Assembly: GCF_050589685.1 (NCBI RefSeq)
Contig: NZ_JBNGOS010000004.1
Coordinates: 184,121 to 248,120 of the forward strand
Length of the DNA stretch: 64,000 nt
Direction of reading: 5' to 3'
From: Saccharicrinis sp050589685
GTDB taxonomy: Bacteria; Bacteroidota; Bacteroidia; Bacteroidales; Marinilabiliaceae
Part shown: one piece after another, positions 53,374 to 60,727 of the stretch
How positions within the stretch are numbered: the first letter of the stretch is position 1
Layout: each line of letters opens with the position of its first letter
Notes under the pieces: model-generated
Told to the model about the DNA's origin: nothing
Databases searched by the model: none
What the model saw: the letters and a program-made list of their open reading frames with translations, nothing else
Translations under genes and position numbers: made by a program

Positions 53374-54095
53374 TTTTAATTGGACTATGGGATAGGAACC
53401 ATGGGAGGTGCAGGCCCTGGTGGTGGGGGTAATTTTATCTTATAAACAGAACATGTTCTGTTGTGATAGAAAGAATTGCCATTACACACATATGACATTC
53501 CAGCCGAATCTCCCAGTGAATTACAAACAAACGCATCCCGAATTGTTTTAACCCGGATTATGTATTGGGGGTTCGTCATGAGCATTGCAAGTACAATAAA
53601 ACAAGGCATTACAGAAACGAGGCATCACTTGCCCCGATTACTTTAGGGAGCATCGTTCTGGTGAGTTGAAGTGATGCAACGAAGTGTCTTGTTTTAAAGT
53701 AATTTCAATGTGTAATAGAATCTCTAATGCATATTGCGGGTTTAAGTCACCCATGAAACCACATTGGCCTTGTTGGTAAAAGAAATTCGGACACGAATCA
53801 GAGCTTTGGTTACAAGCTGGGATACATAGTGCCACTGCACGAATTACCATCCAATTAGTATTACATTTCATGATTCTTGACCAGTAAGCATACTAATCAA
53901 GGCCAGATTATTTAATGAAAAAAGCTTAATGGGCTAATTTTCGGTTTTGTTCAAATAGTAAAGGTTAACGTTACCTGATATATCTCATGTAACTAGGTTC
54001 ACCCTGTTTTAAGATTTGGTTGTCTTGATTACAGAAAGCGGTAAATGATTACCAAAATAATCATCTGCTGAATAAATAATCTAAAAACTAATTGT
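53374..54095. other. 722-bp gap with palindromic repeat and short Cys-rich frames
   Basis: No intact gene that I can support. It holds repeat copy B (53598-53695). On the minus strand there are two Cys-containing frames, one on each side: 53638-53871 (VALCIPACNQSSDSCPNF) and 53385-53609 (MSYVCNGNSFYHNRTC, ending in a Pro-rich PPPPGPAPP). They lie in different frames and may be pieces of a small secreted peptide gene interrupted by the repeat. The right end (53880-54095) is AT-rich and probably carries the promoter of the cysteine-synthase-like gene. Confidence 0.4.
53598..53695 (-). repeat. Palindromic repeat element, copy B
   Basis: Reverse-oriented, imperfect copy of the element at 43727-43824. 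It is again 98 bp from AAAACAAGGC at one end to CTTGTTTT at the other, with a shared middle (CTTCAACTCACC on the minus strand) and the shared tail with CCCAATACATAATCCGGGTTAAA. Several point differences show that the copies are not recent. Confidence 0.65.
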
Positions 54096-55241
54096 ATGTC
54101 CCCTTGTCAACAAAATCAAATCAGTAATTTATCATGCTTAATTGGAAATAGCCCTTTATTAGCTATAGAATTTGAATTTAAAGGTACTACTCGAAAAATT
54201 TATGCCAAAGCAGAATACTTCAATATGACCGGAAGCATTAAGGACCGCATGGCTTTTCATATATTAAACAAGGCATATGAGCACGGTTATCTGAAAGCTG
54301 GAGTTCCAATTATTGAGGCAACCAGCGGTAACACAGGAATTGCTTTTGCGGGTGTGGGCAGAGCTTTAGGTCATCCGGTGACCATTTTTATGCCGGATTG
54401 GATGAGCGATGAAAGAAAAAACCTGATCAGAAGTTATGGAGCGGAAATTAAGCTGGTAAGTGCGCAACAAGGTGGGTTTTTAGGAAGTATTGAAATGGCC
54501 GATAATTTGGCGGCTTCTTTAGATGGAGCCTTTCGCCCTCAACAGTTTTCCAATGGCGATAATTGTGAAGCGCATTATCTGACCACCGGAAAAGAATTAT
54601 ACTGGCAGTTGGCATTTCGAAACTTAACTCCCGATGCTTTTGTTGCCGGAGTTGGCACAGGAGGCACCGTAATGGGAGTTGGAAAATATTTAAGAGAAAA
54701 AGTTCCGGGCATAAGTATCCACCCGTTGGAACCTGGCAATTCACCAACACTTTCAACCGGTTACAAAGTGGGAAAGCACCGTATTCAGGGTATTTCCGAT
54801 GAGTTTATTCCGTCTATTGTTAAGCTTGATGAATTGGATTCCATTGTTGAGGTAGATGATAGCGATGCAATAATTATGGCACAAAAACTATCCAGGGAAT
54901 TGGGTATTGGCGTGGGGATTTCTTCGGGAGCTAATTTTATTGGAGCCCTAATGCTTCAGGAAAAGATTGGGCCGGAAGCTGTTGTAGCCACTATCTTTTC
55001 CGATGATAATAAAAAATATCTGAGTACTGACTTGATGAAAGAAGAGCCTGTAAAAGCATGTTTGTTGGCACCTGATGTGAAGTTAAAAAGGTATAGTGCA
55101 TTCAAGCGAGTGTGCCATACCTGCTGCGATCCGGACAGTTGCTTAGAGGCCCGTTTTAGGGACGGTAACAACATGACCGATTGGCCTGAATGCCCACACA
55201 AAGGCCAAGAAAGAAATGCACAGGTTTTCGTAAATAATTAG
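54096..55241 (+). CDS. Cysteine synthase-like PLP enzyme with Cys-rich C-terminal tail
   Basis: Fold-type II PLP enzyme (381 aa) of the O-acetylserine sulfhydrylase/cystathionine beta-synthase core type. The PLP lysine is Lys49 in TGSIKDRMA; the phosphate loop is TSGNTGIAFAG and a second PLP contact is GVGTGGTVMGVG. The enzyme would make cysteine, cystathionine or a related amino acid from a serine derivative. Beyond the usual core (~320 aa) it has an added tail with VCHTCCDPDSC and ECPHKG, six Cys or His that could bind zinc or iron-sulfur. This is not part of standard cysK. No cysE or other sulfur gene is nearby. It is convergent with a TonB receptor across a shared terminator. Confidence 0.85.
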   Translation: MSPCQQNQISNLSCLIGNSPLLAIEFEFKGTTRKIYAKAEYFNMTGSIKDRMAFHILNKAYEHGYLKAGVPIIEATSGNTGIAFAGVGRALGHPVTIFMPDWMSDERKNLIRSYGAEIKLVSAQQGGFLGSIEMADNLAASLDGAFRPQQFSNGDNCEAHYLTTGKELYWQLAFRNLTPDAFVAGVGTGGTVMGVGKYLREKVPGISIHPLEPGNSPTLSTGYKVGKHRIQGISDEFIPSIVKLDELDSIVEVDDSDAIIMAQKLSRELGIGVGISSGANFIGALMLQEKIGPEAVVATIFSDDNKKYLSTDLMKEEPVKACLLAPDVKLKRYSAFKRVCHTCCDPDSCLEARFRDGNNMTDWPECPHKGQERNAQVFVNN

Positions 55242-55251
55242 TAATGAAACA

Positions 55252-55286
55252 GAGGGTGCCGCCACATCAAGGACACCCTCGTTTTT
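55252..55286. terminator. Terminator between convergent genes
   Basis: GAGGGTG (55252-55258) pairs with CACCCTC (55274-55280), loop of 15 nt, followed by GTTTTT. It is 11 bp after the stop of the cysteine-synthase-like gene, and the facing TonB-receptor gene ends 31 bp farther. Confidence 0.8.
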
Positions 55287-55316
55287 CGTAAAGTAGTTAG
55301 TTGATGGTGATAAGGT

Positions 55317-57392
55317 TTACAGATTTAAGCTGATGTTAATACCTGCTTTGATCCACCTGCCAGGCTGATACAACTGACCAATATCGGTGTATTTCTTATC
55401 GAACAAATTGGTAGCTTCGGCAAAAACGGTATAAGTTGGTTTGCGCCAGCTTAGCTTTACATCGACAACAGTGAATGGGTTGTAATCTTTGGGCGATTCG
55501 GTGTTGCTTGCCCTATCATACTCGCTATAACCTCCTAGCCTGTCCTGGTAAAGTAGAGACCAGGATGCACTTAGATGAGAAATAATACTATGCTGCAGGC
55601 TACCCGAGAATTTATGCTTCAAATAATCGAAAATATAACTGGAATCATAGCCAATAGGTAATGATTTATCCTGGTTTAACCAGGAATAAGTCAGGTTTAT
55701 ATTTTGCAGAAAACGTTGTGCCTGAATGAACTGTTGAAGATTTATATTCAAAACGGATTCAATTCCAACCGTATTGATATCACTTATATTTGAGGTAGTC
55801 CACCGGGTTCCATCAGGAGAATCCGAAGGTCTTCCCCAATCGATCATGTTTTTTCCATTACGATAAAAAGAGGAAACATTAATACTGATGCCTTTATTAT
55901 TCTTGTATTTGAGGCCTCCCTCGTATGTGGTTGCTTCTTCTGGTTTCAGATTAGGATTACCATAATTAGTTGGGCCAGAATAAAACAAGTCGGTGTAGGT
56001 AGGCATGCGCAATGATTTATTAATACTACCATAAATTTTTAAACCATTGTTTATCCAGTAGCTGACATCAAATCCAGGGAAGATATCAAATTCCCAACCT
56101 AAATCGCTGTTTAGGTTAGCCATTATACCTGCCGAGACTGATATACGGTTGTAGGTATAACTATGCTCAACAAAAAAAGAAGTGTTGGTTCTGTTGTAAT
56201 TTTTAGTAAAAAAACCGACTTCTTCCCCGGGAATATTCCACAAAGTATCTGTGAGTGCGGTTCCCAAAACGTTACTCCAAATACTTTCGGAACGAAGGTC
56301 GGCTCCAATTGCCGTTTTACCTATTGACGAGTTAATAACAGTGTTGATGTTTGCACCGACCACATCGGTTAAATGGTAGTTGTGGTTGGTGTACCACGAA
56401 GCTGCATCTTCATTATTACGGTATAGTTCAAAGCGGTCTTGGTGCCGGCGCCAATATACAGAAGATTTTAAAGGATTTTTGCTTTTCGATGAAAAGCTCA
56501 GACTTGCAAAGGTGGTTTTGGTCTGTTCATATTGGTTGGGGTATCGTGCCGTATAAAAGGAGTTGGCCCCGAATCCTTTATTGGTATACCCAATCTGTAA
56601 TTCCAGCTTTTCTTTTTCGAGATTTAGTTGCCCCTGGTAAAACAGGTTGTAAATCTCAAAATCAGTATTGTCGATGTAACCATCACTGGCACTTTTATTG
56701 GCGGAAACAAAGCTCTTAAAATTTCCTTTAACAATATTTCCACTGGCTCCGGCGTTATATAAGCAATGATCACCCGCCATTACATTGGCTTTGATATTTG
56801 AGTTGTCTGTGGAGCCCGTAATGAAGTTAATGGCACCGCTAAAGGCATTGGACCCATGGACACGGGCTCCGGGACCCTCCAGGATTTCTACCCGCTCTAT
56901 ACTCAAAAAATCTACGGGTAAGTTTAAACTATGGTGACCCGTCTGCGGATCGGTAATATTAATGCCGTTGAGCAAAATCATTACCTGGTCAAAAGAACCA
57001 CCCCGCACACTCACGTCAGACTGAACTCCCAGGGGACCACGCTGCCGTACATCAACATGAGCCACATACTCCAGCAACTGATCCACCGATTGAACAGGCA
57101 AGGCCTCAATTTCTTTTTTGCTGATGACCGTGACCACTCGTCCTATCTCGGAGTAAATGGCCGGTGTTCGGCGTGCCGAGACTTCGATCTCTTCCAGGTT
57201 GATTTTTTTATTGGTTATGGTCGTATCGGTCTGGGCTAGCGCCTGCCCATAATCAAACAAAGTTAGGTACATGGCCGATAGCATACCTATTCGGATACAT
57301 TTTTTAAGGGAACAGAAAGCAGCATAATTAGTTCCTTGCCATTTTTTAAACATAATCTCAAATCCCTTTTTTGTAAAATTAATTCTTTTCAT
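55317..57392 (-). CDS. TonB-dependent outer membrane receptor
   Basis: Outer-membrane beta-barrel receptor (691 aa) importing a siderophore, vitamin B12 or a similar ligand. The long N-terminus up to ~residue 54 contains a signal (MLSAMYLTLFDYGQALAQ). There follow a TonB-box-like NLEEIEVSARR, a plug domain with LLEYVAHVDVRQRGPLGV, VSVRGGSFDQVMILLNGINI and GPGARVHGSNAFSGAINFIT, and a 22-strand barrel ending in the C-terminal aromatic LNL. The layout (plug with a BtuB/CirA-like GINI...GPGA) is of the small, non-SusC type. No SusD partner and no cobalamin riboswitch are visible upstream. A TAGTTTTG -7 box lies 47 bp before the start. Confidence 0.88.
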   Translation of the reverse strand: MKRINFTKKGFEIMFKKWQGTNYAAFCSLKKCIRIGMLSAMYLTLFDYGQALAQTDTTITNKKINLEEIEVSARRTPAIYSEIGRVVTVISKKEIEALPVQSVDQLLEYVAHVDVRQRGPLGVQSDVSVRGGSFDQVMILLNGINITDPQTGHHSLNLPVDFLSIERVEILEGPGARVHGSNAFSGAINFITGSTDNSNIKANVMAGDHCLYNAGASGNIVKGNFKSFVSANKSASDGYIDNTDFEIYNLFYQGQLNLEKEKLELQIGYTNKGFGANSFYTARYPNQYEQTKTTFASLSFSSKSKNPLKSSVYWRRHQDRFELYRNNEDAASWYTNHNYHLTDVVGANINTVINSSIGKTAIGADLRSESIWSNVLGTALTDTLWNIPGEEVGFFTKNYNRTNTSFFVEHSYTYNRISVSAGIMANLNSDLGWEFDIFPGFDVSYWINNGLKIYGSINKSLRMPTYTDLFYSGPTNYGNPNLKPEEATTYEGGLKYKNNKGISINVSSFYRNGKNMIDWGRPSDSPDGTRWTTSNISDINTVGIESVLNINLQQFIQAQRFLQNINLTYSWLNQDKSLPIGYDSSYIFDYLKHKFSGSLQHSIISHLSASWSLLYQDRLGGYSEYDRASNTESPKDYNPFTVVDVKLSWRKPTYTVFAEATNLFDKKYTDIGQLYQPGRWIKAGINISLNL

Positions 57393-57648
57393 CTTTTATA
57401 ATAATTTGTTCTGGATACACCAGTTTTTAAATAAGGCGCAAAACTAATAAAATATGGGTTAGTACATGATTGCAGGGGGAATAAAAAGACATTGGAGTCT
57501 TAATAATTTATTGTATTGCAGTTGGAGATACATGTATGGAATTATAATTACGGTTTTGAACTTCACCCCGTTGGTGCCCATTTGCATCTAGTAAAATTCC
57601 AGCTTCCTCGATTCGAAATTTTTGGAACTGCCGAATGATGGCTGATTT
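57393..57648. other. 256-bp spacer between TonB receptor start and regulator stop
   Basis: No gene and no riboswitch-like fold that I can see. It carries the candidate promoter of the TonB-receptor gene near 57439. Confidence 0.4.
57439..57446 (-). promoter_or_regulatory. Candidate -7 box of the TonB-receptor gene
   Basis: The minus-strand reading is TAGTTTTG, a full match to the TAnnTTTG box of Bacteroidota sigma factors, 47 bp before the start codon. A TTTG at -33 is not clear, so confidence is limited. Confidence 0.35.
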
Positions 57649-58602
57649 TTAATGCTCCACATTTACCTCGCTAAACACTCTGTTGTACAGTTTTTTGTAT
57701 TCCGATGGGTTTAAGCCAACCGTCTTTTTAAACGTTTTTCGGAACGAAGCAAAATCATTATAGCCCACTTGAATACTAATTTCCTCTATGCTTTTGGCAC
57801 CTCCCTCTAATAATTTCTTGGCCTTTTCAACCCTTACTTTTTGTATATAGGCATTGGGAGTATCTCCAGTTGCTTTTTTAAAATTACGCATAAAGGTGCG
57901 TAATGACATATGGGCTTTTGCTGCGATTTCTTCAACCGGAAATTGTTCTTCAATATGCTCTTCTATATAGTTTTGTATTTCTTGAATCGCTTTGTTTTTG
58001 TGGTTTTTTTGAAGTCCAAGTATCTTATAGCCGCTTTGTTTGGAATCGTGAATATGTACCAGAAATACCTTTGACATCAGAATGGCCACTTCGTTGCCAA
58101 AGTATTTATCCATTAAATAAATTATCAGCGAGGTAAACGAAAAAGCGCCACCACTGGTGTAAATCCGTTGAAAATCGGTAATAAATTTATCGTCCACCAG
58201 TTTAACCTGTGGATACTTCTCTTTAAAAATTCCTGCACCCAGCCAATGCGTGGTTGCGCTGGAATTATTTAACAAACCTGATTCCGCCAAAAGGAACGCA
58301 CCCATGCACACCGAAGCAATTTCGCAGCCTTGTTGGTATTGTTGATGTAACCAAGGAATAAGGTGTTGGTTGCTGGCAATTACCGATTCTATTTCAGCAA
58401 ACTGCATGGCCGGAATAATGACCAGATCAAACTTGTCGGTTTCCATAACTTGATTTGATAGTAATATGGATACATCCAGGGTTGGGATTTTAATGTCAGG
58501 CCTAAATGCAGAAACCATCCCATTTACCTGGCTGAACATATCGTAAGGGCCGTGAACACTGCTCAATATGGCGTGTGGATAGTTTAATACCGCTATCTTC
58601 AT
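57649..58602 (-). CDS. GlxA-family transcriptional regulator (DJ-1/PfpI plus AraC HTH)
   Basis: Cytoplasmic transcription regulator (317 aa) with an N-terminal DJ-1/PfpI-like domain (~1-165; IPAMQFAEIESV and ASVCMGAFLLAESGLL with the nucleophile-elbow Cys) and a C-terminal AraC-type double helix-turn-helix (~215-310; FPVEEIAAKAHMSLRTFMRNF and SIEEISIQVGYNDFASFRKTF). Such GlxA proteins usually activate neighbouring genes upon metabolite binding. It is divergent from the VOC/membrane-protein pair. The DJ-1 part may sense an aldehyde or another small compound, fitting with the glyoxalase-like VOC target. Confidence 0.9.
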   Translation of the reverse strand: MKIAVLNYPHAILSSVHGPYDMFSQVNGMVSAFRPDIKIPTLDVSILLSNQVMETDKFDLVIIPAMQFAEIESVIASNQHLIPWLHQQYQQGCEIASVCMGAFLLAESGLLNNSSATTHWLGAGIFKEKYPQVKLVDDKFITDFQRIYTSGGAFSFTSLIIYLMDKYFGNEVAILMSKVFLVHIHDSKQSGYKILGLQKNHKNKAIQEIQNYIEEHIEEQFPVEEIAAKAHMSLRTFMRNFKKATGDTPNAYIQKVRVEKAKKLLEGGAKSIEEISIQVGYNDFASFRKTFKKTVGLNPSEYKKLYNRVFSEVNVEH

Positions 58603-58693
58603 ACTGTAAAATTTATAAATGTTTTATACATCGTGTTTTCTGATGATTTCAATAGCACAGAGTTGTGCCAGTTTGCTATAGTTGTTCCGATGG

Positions 58694-58701
58694 CAAATAT
58701 A
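58694..58701 (-). promoter_or_regulatory. Candidate -7 box of the GlxA-type regulator gene
   Basis: TATATTTG on the minus strand, a full match to TAnnTTTG, lies about 92 bp before the start codon in the shared spacer with the divergent VOC gene. No clear TTTG at -33. Confidence 0.3.
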
Positions 58702-58789
58702 CCCATATTAAATGTCGTTATTGCCATTTTTTTTTAATGAATATCGCCATAAATTTGTTTTAGAATTAATCACTAAATATTTTAAAACG

Positions 58790-59158
58790 ATGGAAAGAAA
58801 CGTAGTCGGCTGGTTTGAAATACCGGTAAAAGATTTTAACAGAGCCAAGGATTTTTATTCGTTATTGTTTGACTTGTCTATGGAAGACCTGCCCATGCCA
58901 GATAGCCAGATGGCCGCGTTCCCAATGAAAGAAGCCGAGGGGGCTGCCGGCGCTATTGTTAGGGCGGAAGGTTACGAGCCTGCTAAAACGGGCACTATAG
59001 TTTATTTTTCTTGCGTGGATGTAGAAGTTAGCCTGGCCAAGGCTGTTGAATTAGGAGCCGAGGTGGTAATTCCTAAAACATCCATTGGCGAACACGGTTT
59101 TATTGGTCATTTTTTCGATTTGGAAGGAAACAGGGTAGCGCTTCATTCCTTGAAGTGA
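58790..59158 (+). CDS. VOC-superfamily (glyoxalase-like) protein
   Basis: Small cytoplasmic protein of 122 aa. I use the ATG at 58790, since the longer frame from 58712 adds a low-complexity stretch that no VOC protein has, while this Met opens the typical ERNVVGWFEIPVKDFNRAKDF. Two beta-alpha-beta-beta-beta halves are visible. Metal-ligand candidates are the Glu in WFEIPV and His in GEHGFIGHF and FDLEGNRVALH. It is next to and divergent from a GlxA regulator, and precedes a small membrane protein. It may be a lyase, dioxygenase or a resistance protein; the substrate is unknown. Confidence 0.82.
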   Translation: MERNVVGWFEIPVKDFNRAKDFYSLLFDLSMEDLPMPDSQMAAFPMKEAEGAAGAIVRAEGYEPAKTGTIVYFSCVDVEVSLAKAVELGAEVVIPKTSIGEHGFIGHFFDLEGNRVALHSLK

Positions 59159-59343
59159 TAGTTATGCAACCAGGCTATTTGAAGCGCTAAGGTGCGCTAA
59201 GTCTTTTTTAAAAGGCTCGGAACTTTGACGTTCAGTGTTAACAGCGTCATGAACAACGAAAATTGTTTACATCCTGGTTTTTTGCTCGTCACAATAACCA
59301 TGTGATTGGTAAACAGTAAATTATAGACATAAAAAATAAAATA

Positions 59344-59727
59344 ATGAACTACTTATTATTGGGAGCTGGCATTATATCGTTGTCGGCAGTTGCTGGCCAT
59401 TTTGCCATGGGAGGCAAAGAATATTTAAAACCTATTATGAATTCTAATGCAGGTCCTATTCCTCGTTATGTGATGAAAAGTTTGTTTCATTATCTATCCG
59501 TATTTCAGGTACTGGCAACCTTACTTTTGTTCTTGGCAGCTATTGACTTTAATTGTCGGCTATTTGAGCTGAATTCAGTTGCCAGGTTATTGGGGGTGAT
59601 GTATGTTGGCTTTGGAATTTCTCAAATTGTTGTTGCAGCCAATTCTTCCGTCAAAGGTGGAGTATTCAAGATGTTTCAGTGGATCTTTTGGTTGCTGATT
59701 GGCGTATTGGCTATATTGGGAAGCTAA
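59344..59727 (+). CDS. Small four-TM membrane protein of unknown function
   Basis: Integral membrane protein of 127 aa with four predicted helices (YLLLGAGIISLSAVAGHFAM; HYLSVFQVLATLLLFLAAI; LGVMYVGFGISQIVVAA; MFQWIFWLLIGVLAIL) and short polar loops. No family that I can name. It lies 185 bp after the VOC gene on the same strand, so it could share a regulator with it or have its own promoter. It stands close to the divergent GlxA gene and may be part of that regulon. Confidence 0.65.
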   Translation: MNYLLLGAGIISLSAVAGHFAMGGKEYLKPIMNSNAGPIPRYVMKSLFHYLSVFQVLATLLLFLAAIDFNCRLFELNSVARLLGVMYVGFGISQIVVAANSSVKGGVFKMFQWIFWLLIGVLAILGS

Positions 59728-59803
59728 TATATCAGAGGGTAATTCTTATCAGTTGATAAAATACTAATGCAATTAATGGAAAATACAGAAATATATTAGA
59801 ATG

Positions 59804-60727
59804 TTATTTTTTATTGAAGGCAAAAGAACAAGAAATATTAAAGTTGTTTTTAAGAATGCTGTCTGATTTTAACCAGGCTACATCAACTGAAATTCCTCTG
59901 AAATGCACCCCTCCCCCAAATGTAAACCCATTCACTCCTATGGCATCGTCAAAATGGCCATAGCCTGAACGGAGCGCCAATAAGTTGTTGTATTGATACT
60001 GGAGCCCTATGCCGGAATAAAGGCCAGAATGTTCGTGATTGGTTAAATAAGACAAATCAAGGCTGGTAGATAACAAGTGCTTAGGAGATAATTCTATGGG
60101 ATATGTTATACCACCTCCAATGTTAAGAGGTAAAATACTGGATTCCTGATCGAATTCCAGTTTTGGCCCCAGGTTACGGATCATCAATCCATAGTCTATT
60201 TTTTTGTAGGAGCTTTTAAAACCGAGATCCAAATAAAAAGTATTCGAAGAATAATCGACTCCCAAATTTGACTCCAGATAATTGAATGAAACAGAAATTG
60301 CCGATTTCTGTGACACATTTATAACATATCCCAAACCCAAAGAAAATTCAGATGGTTCATATGTTCCTTTATAATTTCCGTTCTCATCAGTGATGTTATA
60401 ATTAGGCATGTTATATTTTTTAAATCCAATAGCAACGCCGTTATTGTTGTTGATGGAATAAAAACCGGAAAAACCGTATAGAAGGTAATCAAGGGAAGCT
60501 TCGTTTTGCCAGGGGCGATAATTGAAGTCTACTTCAAACTTTTTGTCGCCGAAATTAGCAGCCGCAAGATTGGAATAAATAGATGCGTTGCTTTCACCGG
60601 CAATAAAGGTATTGCCCTTCGCAGTTGTTTTGGCATCCAATGGTATGGTGCTAAAAGAACCTGCTTGCGAAAAGCACTTAAGGGGTAAAAGGATAAGTGC
60701 TGATATTATCGATATCTTTCTAATCAT
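59804..60727 (-). CDS. PorV/PorQ-family outer membrane barrel protein
   Basis: Outer-membrane beta-barrel of the FadL-like PorV/PorQ family (307 aa). The signal ends near KCFSQAG, followed by SFSTIPLDAKTTAKGNTFIA and NASIYSNLAAANFG, matching the family N-terminus, then strands such as GVAIGFKKYNMPNYNI. PorV shuttles T9SS cargo to the attachment complex; PorQ-like proteins are part of the same apparatus. The start overlaps the stop of the upstream subtilase by 4 bp (ATGA, 60724-60727), so the two are translated in step. Since the subtilase carries a T9SS sorting domain, this may be its dedicated partner. Confidence 0.75.
   Translation of the reverse strand: MIRKISIISALILLPLKCFSQAGSFSTIPLDAKTTAKGNTFIAGESNASIYSNLAAANFGDKKFEVDFNYRPWQNEASLDYLLYGFSGFYSINNNNGVAIGFKKYNMPNYNITDENGNYKGTYEPSEFSLGLGYVINVSQKSAISVSFNYLESNLGVDYSSNTFYLDLGFKSSYKKIDYGLMIRNLGPKLEFDQESSILPLNIGGGITYPIELSPKHLLSTSLDLSYLTNHEHSGLYSGIGLQYQYNNLLALRSGYGHFDDAIGVNGFTFGGGVHFRGISVDVAWLKSDSILKNNFNISCSFAFNKK

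Noticed and set aside
57393..57648. Cobalamin riboswitch upstream of the TonB receptor
   Set aside because: I find no B12-box-like sequence or matching stems in the 256-bp spacer.
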